A stretch of DNA of 64,000 nt from an uncultured Desulfobulbus sp. (GTDB lineage: Bacteria > Desulfobacterota > Desulfobulbia > Desulfobulbales > Desulfobulbaceae), in NCBI RefSeq assembly GCF_963665445.1, contig NZ_OY762276.1, positions 281,501 to 345,500 on the forward strand. Direction: 5' to 3'. Each line of letters opens with the position of its first letter. Position 1 is the stretch's first letter. The notes beneath the pieces were generated by a model. That model did not search any database. It saw nothing but the letters and a program-made list of their open reading frames with translations, and was not told the DNA's origin. Of the stretch, positions 1-7,934 are shown piece after piece. A program made the translations under genes and the position numbers.

Positions 1-414
1 CCGATAAAAACGACGCAGCCAGGAAAGGTAGGATTTCTCGGTGCTCAGGGACAGGTGTTTGAGGCGAAGCATGCGGACCATCTCCTCAGCCGCGTTCTTC
101 CAAGCCTGGTCGATATCTGCAGGTGGCCCTTCCACCGGGCGAGCTTGACCGTCGATAAAGTGCTGGTAGAGCTGGAGCGCATCGCGAGCCTGTTTGACCT
201 GCCAGGGCTCCTTGGACCGCTCAAGTTCGCTCAGGTAGGCCTGGGAGGATTGCGGTTCGACCACCTGACCTGAGGTTCGCTGCGCAAAAGCGAGGTAGCC
301 TTTGACCCAGTGTACCATAAATTCGCGCTGTTTTTCAGGGATGGATGGTTTGCTGTGGAGAAAGCGGGAAAAGGCCTGCATAGCAAGGGATAGCGGTTGA
401 TTTATTCTTATCAT
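1..414 (-). CDS. intI: Integron integrase, N-terminal part (runs off left edge)
   Basis: A tyrosine recombinase of the integron type, which would cut and join attC and attI sites to insert or excise gene cassettes. Only the first 138 codons are in the window. The start is the ATG at 414. The translation ends with RLKHLSLSTEKSYLSWLRRF, the typical SAM-like core-binding start of IntI/XerCD proteins. The catalytic R-H-R-Y part lies outside the window. It points away from the cassette array, as intI does in most integrons, with attI and the first cassette directly upstream. The adjacent attC sites make the IntI call stronger than the fragment alone. A generic XerC-like recombinase is the alternative. 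Confidence 0.82.
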   Translation of the reverse strand, partial: MIRINQPLSLAMQAFSRFLHSKPSIPEKQREFMVHWVKGYLAFAQRTSGQVVEPQSSQAYLSELERSKEPWQVKQARDALQLYQHFIDGQARPVEGPPADIDQAWKNAAEEMVRMLRLKHLSLSTEKSYLSWLRRFYR

Positions 415-492
415 GCATCCTGATATGTATAGATATCATAACAGAAGCAGGAAGTATGGGAAAGGGTAGGTCGGAAAAACAGGAAAATCGCC

Positions 493-521
493 TTGAGGGT
501 CCAGGGGCGTTTGTGTAATGT
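493..521 (+). promoter_or_regulatory. Candidate cassette promoter (Pc)
   Basis: TTGAGG at 493-498, a 17-nt spacer and TAATGT at 516-521 form a plausible sigma-70 promoter reading toward the cassettes. It sits between intI and attI, where integron Pc promoters are usually found. This is inference from position and hexamers only. The rest of 415-645 shows no gene and no clear LexA box. Confidence 0.35.
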
Positions 522-639
522 TTTTCATGAGTTTTGATTCTGAAGCCCAGGAGAAAAAATGAAACCCTGTTTCAGGGCTGATGGCTGGACAAAGGGGCAA
601 AACAGGAGGGGCGCCTGGCAAAAGGTGCATCCAGATAAT

Positions 640-652
640 AATATAGTTATAA
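640..652 (+). other. Putative attI crossover (GTTATAA)
   Basis: GTTATAA at 646-652 is the likely insertion point of the first cassette, with the crossover between G646 and T647. The support is that the first cassette's own R'' box, TTATAAC at 1174-1180, is its exact reverse complement, as expected if both came from one circular cassette. The full extent of attI cannot be judged. Confidence 0.6.
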
Positions 653-671
653 ATAAAAATAGAATATTACG

Positions 672-1223
672 ATGATAATAGGTCATTTACCACTAGGATA
701 TTTGTCTACGAAAATAGTGGGATCAATGTTTAAAAAAAATATTGCAAAAATGAATTTATTCATATTTGCTGGTATATTTGGAAGCATTTTACCAGACTTA
801 GATATGTTCTATTTTTATATTTTCGATCATCGCCAGCACCATCACCATACATACTGGATACATATTCCCATTTATTGGGGTATTATTTTGCTATTTTCTT
901 TTTTAATACTTTATATTTCTAAAAAGTCCTTTTTACCGATCTTAGGTATATTTGGAATGAATGTCTTTTTTCACTTTCTAGCAGATTCCATAGTTGGTGA
1001 CATATGGTGGCTTTCACCATTTATCGATAAGCCATATTCCTTCTTTACAGTACCAGCGATTTACAAACCATGGTGGCTGAACTTTATTTTTCATTGGTCC
1101 TTTTTGCTGGAAATTTTCATCACATTTACTGCGATTTACGTTTTCATTAAATCAAAAAGTATGAGAAATATGGTTATAACCACCGGCTTCACGCGGACCC
1201 AGCAAACAACGCGGGTCCGGTGA
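672..1223 (+). CDS. Cassette 1: YdjM-like membrane-bound metal-dependent hydrolase
   Basis: 183 residues resembling the LexA-binding/YdjM family of inner-membrane putative metal-dependent hydrolases (PF04307 type). It has GSILPDLDMF near residue 37, a His-rich HHHHTYWIH near 55 and HFLADSI near 100, which are the metal-ligand-like positions of the family, set among several hydrophobic membrane segments. The start is 20 bases after the attI crossover, so it has no promoter of its own and probably depends on Pc. The last dozen or so codons, after ITTGFTR, are encoded by the attC, so the C-terminus is an accident of cassette fusion. The substrate is unknown. Confidence 0.75.
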   Translation: MIIGHLPLGYLSTKIVGSMFKKNIAKMNLFIFAGIFGSILPDLDMFYFYIFDHRQHHHHTYWIHIPIYWGIILLFSFLILYISKKSFLPILGIFGMNVFFHFLADSIVGDIWWLSPFIDKPYSFFTVPAIYKPWWLNFIFHWSFLLEIFITFTAIYVFIKSKSMRNMVITTGFTRTQQTTRVR

Positions 1224-1470
1224 GCCGGCCGGTGACGCCCCGCTGCGCGCGGCGTCACCGGCCCGAGTTGAGCGTGACCGCTCCCCCGCCTTTGTGGCGG
1301 CATGCTTCGGCCTCATTTGGAGCTATGGCCAAGTACTCGGGCATAAAATTCCTTGCACGCTGATTCGCGGCCGCCACCAAGTCGTTGGAGCGGACACTGG
1401 TCACTGGCCGAGAAGATGCTGCGCATCATCTCAACCAGTGCCCAGTGCCGCTCAACTCAGGCCGTTAGAA
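1174..1470 (+). other. attC site 1 (contains hairpin block)
   Basis: R'' is TTATAAC (1174-1180). The left arm (CGGCTTCACGCGGACCC) and right arm (GGGTCCGGTGAGCCG) pair around a short loop. The R' box is GTTAGAA (1464-1470). A 233-bp block separates the right arm from R'. Confidence 0.8.
1231..1463 (+). repeat. attC-embedded hairpin block, copy 1
   Basis: Long form. It begins GGTGACGCC and ends just before GTT. One substitution in the final arm (CTCAACTCAGGCC) breaks perfect pairing with the upstream arm. See copy 3 for the structure. Confidence 0.9.
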
Positions 1471-1477
1471 ATCAAAA

Positions 1478-1966
1478 ATGAAAACTTGGGATAGAATAAT
1501 AATTTTATGGGGTTGTTTAGATATTCTTTCCTTAATTGGCTATGGAATAAAAAATATAATAGATAAGAAGATCCCAATCGTTAATGACCTATATCCAGTA
1601 TTCGACAATTTAAATTCATTTGGAGAAGCAACACTAATATATATCGTTCCAACAATAATATTGATTTTGTATTTATCGTTGGGAGTATCCGGGTACTTTT
1701 TAATAAAAAGAAAATACGCTGGGGTAATACTCGGATATATCCAAACACCTTTTAGGCTTTTACTGATTCTACCTCCATCAATTTCAATTTTAATATGGCT
1801 TACCAATATTGTTCATCTTGACCCTAGAAATACAATAATAATTTCAATGGCTATTATTTTCACATCAGAACTATTAAAAGTATTTTCATTGTATAAGTGG
1901 CAGAAATTAAATATAAATTTTCTAACCAGTCATTCCACTGGACCCGCAAACAGCGCGGGCCAGTGA
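1478..1966 (+). CDS. Cassette 2: small membrane protein, unknown
   Basis: A 162-residue AT-rich protein with about four hydrophobic, probably transmembrane segments (near residues 5-25, 50-75, 80-105 and 120-140). I recognise no family and no catalytic motif. The ATG lies 14 bases after the cassette boundary at 1464, with no clear Shine-Dalgarno. The last residues (TSHSTGPANSAGQ) are read from the attC stem, so the protein tail is not conserved sequence. Confidence 0.65.
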   Translation: MKTWDRIIILWGCLDILSLIGYGIKNIIDKKIPIVNDLYPVFDNLNSFGEATLIYIVPTIILILYLSLGVSGYFLIKRKYAGVILGYIQTPFRLLLILPPSISILIWLTNIVHLDPRNTIIISMAIIFTSELLKVFSLYKWQKLNINFLTSHSTGPANSAGQ

Positions 1967-2214
1967 ATTCAACGGTGACGCCCCGCTGCGCGCGGCGTCA
2001 CCGGCCCGAGTTGAGCGTGACCGCTCCCCCGCCTTTGTGGCGGCAGGCTTTGGCCTTATTTGCAGCTAGGGCCAACGACTCGGGCGTTAATGTTCCTTGC
2101 ACGCTGATTCGCGGCCGCCACCAAGTCGTTGGAGCGGACACTGGTCACTGGCCGAGAAGATGCTGCGCATCATCTCAACCAGTGCCCAGTGCCGCTCAAC
2201 TCGGGCCGTTCGGC
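1920..2214 (+). other. attC site 2 (contains hairpin block)
   Basis: R'' is TTCTAAC (1920-1926), an exact complement of the cassette start GTTAGAA at 1464. The arms CCACTGGACCCGC and GCGGGCCAGTG pair. R' is GTTCGGC (2208-2214). Confidence 0.8.
1974..2207 (+). repeat. attC-embedded hairpin block, copy 2 (most diverged)
   Basis: 234 bp. The ends match the other copies, but the middle (about 2044-2093) differs at many positions. Where the other copies read CGGGCATAAAATT, this one reads CGGGCGTTAATGTT. That creates a GTTAATG box preceded by GCCAAC at 2071-2076. Confidence 0.9.
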
Positions 2215-2240
2215 TTTTTAACTGAAATCGAGAAAATACC

Positions 2241-2828
2241 ATGAACCAGGTTCTTGAAATTGCGGAATCAATGCAGAAAAATGCTTGGGAGATCATTAAA
2301 GACACAAATGTTATCGAGATATGGTCTTCGATTGGGGCAACAATTAATTTAGTTGGGTCACTTAAAATGGGGTTGTTGATAAATAATCGGGATATCGATT
2401 TTCATATCTATACTACACCATTCAAGCTTTCAGATAGCTTTTCCGCCATATCCAAACTTGCTGAAAACAAACGTATTAAGACAATAAATTATGGTAACTT
2501 GCTTGAAGCGGAAGACAAATGCGTTGAGTGGCATGCATTTTATGAGAGCAGAGATGGACATACCTGGCAAATTGATATGATTCACATTTTGAATGAATCT
2601 CCCTACGTTGGCTATTTTGAAAAAGTTGCCGAACGAATTTCTGCGGTTTTAACACCAGAGATTAGGGCCAATATTCTCAAGATTAAAAATAGTATCCCGA
2701 TTGAAAAAAAGGTGATGGGAATCATAGTCTACAAAGCTGTTATTGAAGATGGAATTCAGGATATTGACTCATTTTGGCATTGGAAAGAAGAAAATCCAAA
2801 CGAAGGCATTATCACATGGATGCCATAA
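2241..2828 (+). CDS. Cassette 3: nucleotidyltransferase-like protein
   Basis: A 195-residue protein. GSLKMGLLINNRDIDFHIYT (residues 39-58) has the spacing of the Pol-beta-type nucleotidyltransferase motif (G-S, then D-x-D). A further acidic residue that could be the third metal ligand lies in WQIDMIHI near 112. The family transfers nucleoside monophosphates to small molecules or proteins, but the substrate here is unknown. It fills one cassette between 2208 and attC 3. The upstream boundary and its own R'' (GCCGAAC) match exactly, so it is an intact cassette. Confidence 0.6.
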   Translation: MNQVLEIAESMQKNAWEIIKDTNVIEIWSSIGATINLVGSLKMGLLINNRDIDFHIYTTPFKLSDSFSAISKLAENKRIKTINYGNLLEAEDKCVEWHAFYESRDGHTWQIDMIHILNESPYVGYFEKVAERISAVLTPEIRANILKIKNSIPIEKKVMGIIVYKAVIEDGIQDIDSFWHWKEENPNEGIITWMP

Positions 2829-2836
2829 ATTATATG

Positions 2837-3143
2837 GCCGAACAAAAGGCTGAAGACCGACCATACCCGCCCAAAAACGGCGGGTATGGCGGCTTAGCCA
2901 AGCGGTGACGCCCCGCTGCGCGCGGCGTCACCGGCCCGAGTTGAGCGTGACCGCTCCCCCGCCTTTGTGGCGGCATGCTTCGGCCTCATTTGGAGCTATG
3001 GCCAAGTACTCGGGCATAAAATTCCTTGCACGCTGATTCGCGGCCGCCACCAAGTCGTTGGAGCGGACACTGGTCACTGGCCGAGAAGATGCTGCGCATC
3101 ATCTCAACCAGTGCCCAGTGCCGCTCAACTCGGGCCGTTCGGC
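2837..3143 (+). other. attC site 3 (contains hairpin block)
   Basis: R'' is GCCGAAC (2837-2843). The left arm from GGCTGAAG to CATACCCGCC pairs with GGCGGGTATGGCGGCTTAGCC with unpaired bases, a textbook attC stem. R' is GTTCGGC (3137-3143). Confidence 0.85.
2904..3136 (+). repeat. attC-embedded hairpin block, copy 3 (reference copy)
   Basis: Structure read directly. Hairpin H1 is 2904-2932 (GGTGACGCC / GGCGTCACC, 9 bp). The outer stem H2 pairs GGCCCGAGTTGAGCG (2933-2947) with CGCTCAACTCGGGCC (3122-3136), 15 bp perfect. Inside lies H3 at 3061-3126, where GAGCGGACACTGGTCACTGG pairs with CCAGTGCCCAGTGCCGCTC, one base being unpaired. H3 is capped by a second stem, GAGAAGATG / CATCATCTC. CCGCTC occurs at both edges of the interior. 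The interior reads as an open frame that runs by chance into the next gene. Confidence 0.9.
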
Positions 3144-3149
3144 TTAAAT

Positions 3150-3695
3150 ATGACTTCATCATCTATAAGTAGAAGAATTAAAAAAAGTATCGAAGCGTTT
3201 GGAAAAAAAGACTACGAGGATGCTTTTGTTCAACTTTTTCCCGCTATTGATAAGACAGCCAAGAAAAGAAGGCCAAGAGATGGTGTTGGGGCGAGAATCA
3301 AAAGCTTTATTTCTGATGAGGAAAAGATAATTACAGCAGTAGCTACAAACAACATATTAACAAACGTAAATGTAAATGGAATAGATTTCCCGACTGCTCT
3401 ATATAAATTTGGGAGAACTTCCATTATCCACGAGGGCGAACTTGATGATAGGCTAAAAATTAATGAACAAGGGAATCTACAAATTGGTCATATCTGGAAC
3501 TTACCTGCATCTTATATAACAGGTTTGATTGTTGCGGTTATTGTTGCTCCTGAAAATTCTGGTGAGAATATTAATGAAAATATCGGTATTAACCTGTTCG
3601 GAGAACAGTATAAAGTAAATGATCTATGGGGTAATTTGAATTTGATTCAATCTAAGATTTGTGTAATTTTCGGTAGAAATGACCTGTTCAATTAG
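3150..3695 (+). CDS. Cassette 4: hypothetical protein
   Basis: 181 residues, no recognised family. It is a soluble-looking protein beginning with a basic, helical segment (SISRRIKKSIEAFGKKDYEDAF), a pattern seen in abortive-infection-like or HEPN-like accessory proteins, but no HEPN RxxxxH motif is evident, so I do not assign that. I chose the ATG at 3150, 11 bases after the crossover. The frame stays open upstream through the whole hairpin block to 2967, but that part is block sequence shared with other cassettes and not protein-specific. Confidence 0.6.
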   Translation: MTSSSISRRIKKSIEAFGKKDYEDAFVQLFPAIDKTAKKRRPRDGVGARIKSFISDEEKIITAVATNNILTNVNVNGIDFPTALYKFGRTSIIHEGELDDRLKINEQGNLQIGHIWNLPASYITGLIVAVIVAPENSGENINENIGINLFGEQYKVNDLWGNLNLIQSKICVIFGRNDLFN

Positions 3696-3697
3696 TT

Positions 3698-3889
3698 ACC
3701 CAACAAAAAAATGAACTGGGACCGGGTGGGAGCGTGCAGTTATTGAACGCTTTCGTTTTTCAATCTTTTTCGTTTACTGGCCGTTTTCGTGGTTCGCCAC
3801 CCGGCCCGTTATTTTTGCCGGTGACGCCCCGCTGCGCGCGGCGTCACCGGCCCGAGTTGAGCGTGACCGCTCAACTCGGGCCGTTCGGT
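3698..3889 (+). other. attC site 4 (short block form)
   Basis: R'' is ACCCAAC (3698-3704). The arms ACTGGGACCGGGTGG and CCACCCGGCCCGTT pair around an unusually long internal region. R' is GTTCGGT (3883-3889). R'' mismatches the cassette's own 5' box GTTCGGC at two positions. Confidence 0.65.
3820..3882 (+). repeat. attC-embedded hairpin block, copy 4 (63-bp short form)
   Basis: Only the two hairpins. H1 is followed by H2 with a 4-nt loop (GGCCCGAGTTGAGCG - TGAC - CGCTCAACTCGGGCC). It lacks the 170-bp interior of the long copies. Either it is the ancestral form or it arose by precise deletion between the CCGCTC repeats. Confidence 0.9.
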
Positions 3890-4112
3890 TTCAAAATAAA
3901 CTTCACGACAAATCAATATTATGAAAAAGATTAAAAGTGCAATTCTCCGCACTTTGGGTCTCATACTTTTCATTACTATCATTAAGCCTGCATTCATCTC
4001 TGTTAAAAGCATGGAGATCATTGAAAATCCACAGGTAGGGGATTTTTACCTTGTAAATCGTAAAAAACTAGAAGCAACGGAATTTGCACAGGACAAAAAA
4101 CCTATAAAGAGG

Positions 4113-5673
4113 GCCTCGTCCGCAGAATTTGTGGGTAGCTCTTTGAAAATAAGCCCCAGAACCTGAGCCCCTCCGGAGGTGAGAGGGGTGGGCACCTGCC
4201 GCCCCGTCACCCTTGCCACTTTCAGGATGAGCAGGGAGGTTCGTCTCTGTCAAGGCTGTGCGCGCAGCGCGCACCCGCAGGGCTTGGCCTTGATAGAGGC
4301 GGACCTCCCTGCTATTGCCAATGTCCTTTTGTGGGGGTTTCATAAAATGCATCCTGCCTTACTTTGCCGGGGGAATGTTTCTTCCAAAAACTCCTCAGCT
4401 TAGATCAGACAGGATGCACGTTAAAACTATCTTGAACCGTATTGAAAAACAACCGGGTTTTATCTATGACACTTGCAAATGGCGTGATTCCGGACCGCCG
4501 GCATTGGTGATAACGTTGCGGCCCCAGGCCGGCCGCAAACCCATCTGTTCCAAGTGCGGCCAGAGGGGGCCGGGGTACGACACCCTGCGTGTCAGATCTT
4601 TTGCCTTTGTGCCCTTGTGGGGCATTCCGGTATTTTTCCTCTATGCTCCACGGCGGCTGCAGTGTCCAACCTGTGGCGTCAAAGTCGAAAAGCTGCCATG
4701 GGTTGTAGGAAAGAGCCATCTTACGATCTCTTACGCATGGTTCCTGGCCACATGGTGTAAACGCTTGAGCTGGAAGGAAGTGGCCGAAATCTTTAAAACC
4801 AGTTGGGACACGGTCTTCAGGTCGGTGGAAATGGCGGTCAACTGGGGGCTCGCCTATCGTAATATCGATGGGATCACTGCCATTGGCATCGACGAAATCT
4901 GCTGGCGCAAACGCAAGGATAAGTTTGTCACCCTGGTGTATCAGCTTGACCAGGGAAAAAGGCGCCTGCTTTGGATCGGCCCCGACAGGACCGCCAAAAC
5001 TTTCAGAGAGTTTTTCGACTGGCTCGGCACGGCAAGGTCTCGGCAATTGCGGTTTATTTGCAGTGACATGTGGAAACCCTATCTGGCCGTCATTGCCGAA
5101 AAAGCAGCGGGCGCCGTCAATATCCTCGACCGGTTTCATATCATGAGTCACATGAGCAAGGCTATCGACGAGGTCAGAGCCGATGAGGCCAAGGAGCTCA
5201 AGAAGAAGGGGAAAGAACCCCTCCTTGCAAAGAGCCGTTGGTGCCTCTTAAAACGACCTGAAAATCTGACCGAAAAACAGGTGGACAGGCTCAAGGATCT
5301 GCTCGCATGCAACCTCAGAACTATCCGCGCCTACTTGCTCAAGGAAGATTTTCAGCGATTCTGGGGCTACAGTTCACCGGCTTGGGCTGGAAAGTTTCTT
5401 GATGCCTGGTGCACAAGAACCATGCGATCCAAAATCAAACCGATGAAGAAGGTTGCCAAAATGTTGAGAGCTCACCGCCCCCTCCTGCTCAACTGGTTTC
5501 GTGCAAAAAATACGATTGCCCTGGGTTGTGTGGAGGGCTTTAACAACAAGGCAAAGGTGGTTACCAAGCGATCCTATGGATTTCGCACGTACGATGGGCT
5601 GAAAATAGCTTTATATCATGGGCTTGGTGACCTGCCGATACCCCAGGGTGCCCACAGATTCTGCTGAGGAACC
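4113..5673 (+). mobile_element. ISL3-family insertion sequence (1561 bp)
   Basis: It is flanked by an 8-bp direct repeat TAAAGAGG (4105-4112 and 5674-5681), the duplication length usual for ISL3. The terminal inverted repeats match at about 18 of 23 positions (left GCCTCGTCCGCAGAATTTGT, right complement GGTTCCTCAGCAGAATCTGT). It contains one transposase gene. The insertion splits the TPR cassette gene. Intact ends and a clean duplication suggest a recent event. Confidence 0.92.
4414..5667 (+). CDS. ISL3-family transposase
   Basis: 417 residues from the ATG at 4414, a usual length for the family. The N-terminus carries the ISL3 zinc finger (CSKCGQ near residue 40 and CPTCGV near 86). DDE-type catalytic residues are visible in order as GIDEI (about 162), CSDMWKPY (about 217) and CVEGFNNKAK (about 368). 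The open frame extends upstream to 4315, but the extra residues do not resemble the family and would overlap the IS leader region. It lies inside an IS with intact ends, so it is probably functional. Confidence 0.93.
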   Translation: MHVKTILNRIEKQPGFIYDTCKWRDSGPPALVITLRPQAGRKPICSKCGQRGPGYDTLRVRSFAFVPLWGIPVFFLYAPRRLQCPTCGVKVEKLPWVVGKSHLTISYAWFLATWCKRLSWKEVAEIFKTSWDTVFRSVEMAVNWGLAYRNIDGITAIGIDEICWRKRKDKFVTLVYQLDQGKRRLLWIGPDRTAKTFREFFDWLGTARSRQLRFICSDMWKPYLAVIAEKAAGAVNILDRFHIMSHMSKAIDEVRADEAKELKKKGKEPLLAKSRWCLLKRPENLTEKQVDRLKDLLACNLRTIRAYLLKEDFQRFWGYSSPAWAGKFLDAWCTRTMRSKIKPMKKVAKMLRAHRPLLLNWFRAKNTIALGCVEGFNNKAKVVTKRSYGFRTYDGLKIALYHGLGDLPIPQGAHRFC

Positions 5674-6626
5674 TAAAGAGGCATGGAGGTTATCAAATTT
5701 TCCAAATATCGAGTGTTACAGAAAATGACATAACCTTGAAAATTAATGGATCCTCTTATAGCCCATACTCATACGCAATTGAAAAGTTGAACAATGGCGT
5801 AGCGTATGACCCTGAATATTATAAAGATGGCAAAGAATTCAAAATTCCGAGAAATAAACTAACTAAGTTAAACTTTCTAAACACAATAAAGTCAGCTCAC
5901 AGGCTTAATGACAACCAGGACACTGTAAAATATAAAATTGCCCTCAGCCAATGCCAAGATAGAAGATATGACAAATCAAAAATAAATATAGATGAAGTAA
6001 TCAAATCGACATTAGATCCGGAGCAATATGAAAATTTAGCTGACTGCTTTTACAAGGAAAAAAAATACAATCAAGCAGCAACTCTATATATTAAGTCAGC
6101 AGAATATAGCCCAACAAAAGCGCGTCCATCCAACATGGCCGGAATTTGCTATGTTCTAATAGGGAGATACCACGACGCAATAACCCATTATTTAAAAGCA
6201 ATTCAAGCAAACCCTAAATACACATCAACTTATGGAAATCTCGGCAGTGCTTATTCTAAAATTAACGACACAAAGAATGCACTAAAATATTACAGAATCG
6301 CCTTACAGGAGAAGAACCCCAGCAAAACCATAATCACAAACTATGTCGAAGCATTATTTATTGAAGGTGAAAATATAAATTTTGGCAAAATCCCAAACAA
6401 CGATAAGAACCTGCAAGACAAAAATTATCGAATGACAATTGAAATGTTCAAAATACTACAATCATCTCAAAAGGGAGTCGATATATCTAAACAACTTTCA
6501 AATTGGAAAAAATTATATAGTGGCACCAAGCTTGATTGGAACTTTGACCAATTAGAAGCTTGGGCGCAAACAGACGAACAAAAAAGAATTATAGAGTCAT
6601 TTAAATCAATATCCATATGATAAAGA

Positions 6627-6705
6627 ACCGAACGAACAAGGATAAATTGTGCGAGTGAGGCACGAACGAACCACAATCTTATCCGGGGGTGGACAAGCCC
6701 GGCCT
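6627..6705 (+). other. attC site 5, truncated
   Basis: R'' is ACCGAAC (6627-6633), an exact match to the cassette start at 3883. The arms GGATAAATTGTG and CACAATCTTATCC pair. No R' GTT box follows, so the 3' end seems to have been lost where the IS91-type element begins. Confidence 0.6.
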
Positions 6706-6883
6706 CACAAAGGAAATAAATATTGTTCTGAAATGTGCTGGAAGCGCTACCAGGATGGTAGCGCTGGGCGCAGGACGTAAGAATGCATTCGCCTGATCAG
6801 GCGTTAAAAAATGATGCGCTGTTTCATAAAAAAGAGATCCTCCTGCTCACCTTTTGCTGGTGAATCGGCGCCTCGGCCAGAGG

Positions 6884-7933
6884 TTAGCCGGGATTGCGGT
6901 AGTTGTTTCTAAATCGCACTATGCGCATCGGCTGATTGCAATGTGGACAAGCAAACACAGGTCGGGGACGGGGCGGCTGCGGTCTGATAACGACATGCAG
7001 GACCAACTGGACCAGCGTACGGATTTTTTTCGCATTCCCGTGCAGAAATCCATATTCGCGCAGCCGCCTGAACCCGCTTGGCAGAACATGCTGAAGAAGG
7101 AGACGAAGAAACTCTTCTCCCTTAAGCGTCCTCTTTTGCGGTGTTCCGGTGGCGCTGTCTTGGTACCTGAACTTCACTTCGCCGTTGGTGTTGGCAACGA
7201 TATTTTTTTTGCCGATCACACCTCGGTACAAATACCTCGACAAGTATTTCAAGGCAGGTGCGCCGGTGCCCATATGGTCGCAGTGGACAACCCATTTTTT
7301 AGGAACATTGCCAGTGATCAGCAAGCCGCGAGCAGTTGCCTGGGCCAGAAACTTGCCACGAAAGGCTTTGGCCAGGGCAACACCGTTGAACAGATATTTT
7401 CCCGGCAGCTTTTTCCAGGCCCGGGCCTGTTGATCGAGGCCGCCTCCTGGAATCAGGACGTGGATATGTGGATGAAACTCCAATCTCCTCGAATGGGTGT
7501 GCAGGACCATGGTCATACCGATCTCAGCCCCCAGGGATTTTGCGTTGCGGGCAAATGAACGCAGGACTTCGGCAGCACAACGGAACATGAGCGAGTAGAC
7601 CTCCTTCTGGTGCCCATAGGCCAACGAACGCAGCTGATAGGGCAAGGTAAAGGTCGCCATGAAATAAGGCACAGGTAGAAGTTTTTCCCGTTGTTTATCG
7701 ATCCAGAGACTGGTCAGGTGGTTTTGACAGCGCGGGCAATGGCGATTGCCGCAGGAAACTGGCCGCCACTGGCCATGATGACAGTCGGGGCGCTGGACGT
7801 AGAGTTCTCCTGCGGCAGGCGTCCGACAACGTAGAATCGCATCAAGGGCTTTGTTTTGGTCAGGCAAGAGGGTTTTGCCGAACCTGGCCATGAAGGCGTC
7901 GTAATATTGGTGAACGAGAGTGGCCAGATCCAT
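6884..7933 (-). CDS. IS91-family HUH transposase
   Basis: 349 residues from the ATG at 7933, chosen because it follows a strong GGAGG five bases upstream and immediately after the recombinase stop. An N-terminal zinc-binding region (CHHGQWRPVSCGNRHCPRC, residues 51-69) precedes the HUH metal-binding motif HPHIH (154-158) and a two-tyrosine motif KYLSRYLYR. These are the hallmarks of Y2 rolling-circle transposases, which nick one strand at the element's origin end and copy it to a new site. The frame is intact. The C-terminus has a second small zinc ribbon (CPHCNQP). Confidence 0.92.
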   Translation of the reverse strand: MDLATLVHQYYDAFMARFGKTLLPDQNKALDAILRCRTPAAGELYVQRPDCHHGQWRPVSCGNRHCPRCQNHLTSLWIDKQREKLLPVPYFMATFTLPYQLRSLAYGHQKEVYSLMFRCAAEVLRSFARNAKSLGAEIGMTMVLHTHSRRLEFHPHIHVLIPGGGLDQQARAWKKLPGKYLFNGVALAKAFRGKFLAQATARGLLITGNVPKKWVVHCDHMGTGAPALKYLSRYLYRGVIGKKNIVANTNGEVKFRYQDSATGTPQKRTLKGEEFLRLLLQHVLPSGFRRLREYGFLHGNAKKIRTLVQLVLHVVIRPQPPRPRPVFACPHCNQPMRIVRFRNNYRNPG

Positions 7934-7934
7934 G

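Larger units (their letters stand above)
3921..6620 (+). pseudogene. Cassette 5: secreted or membrane-anchored TPR protein, interrupted by an IS
   Basis: The gene is split by the IS at 4113-5673. Joining 3921-4112 to 5682-6620, which leaves one copy of the 8-bp duplication, restores a single 376-residue frame with no other change. The N-terminus has a hydrophobic signal or anchor segment (about residues 8-28), then VGDFYLVNRKKL. The second half holds tetratricopeptide-type repeats (YENLADCFYKEKKYNQAATL, MAGICYVLIGRYHDAITHYL, YGNLGSAYSKINDTKNALKY). It is probably a protein-binding scaffold at the envelope. The cassette is otherwise intact, since its boundary GTTCGGT (3883) matches R'' ACCGAAC (6627). 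The downstream fragment could start from TTG at 5736, but that product would lack the anchor. Confidence 0.8.

Noticed and set aside
415..460. LexA box in the intI promoter
   Set aside because: CTG and CAG are present but not at the spacing of a known LexA site.
2980..3025. Promoter inside the long block (TAAAAT-like -10 in GGGCATAAAATT)
   Set aside because: No acceptable -35 at normal spacing, and the site is absent in copy 2.
2967..3149. Open frame through each long block, encoding a shared peptide beginning MAACFGLIWSYG
   Set aside because: It joins a cassette gene in frame only once (3150), is altered in copy 2, and is explained by the DNA repeat. Not annotated as a gene.
3150..3695. 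HEPN or abortive-infection toxin
   Set aside because: The helical start is suggestive, but no RxxxxH catalytic motif is visible.
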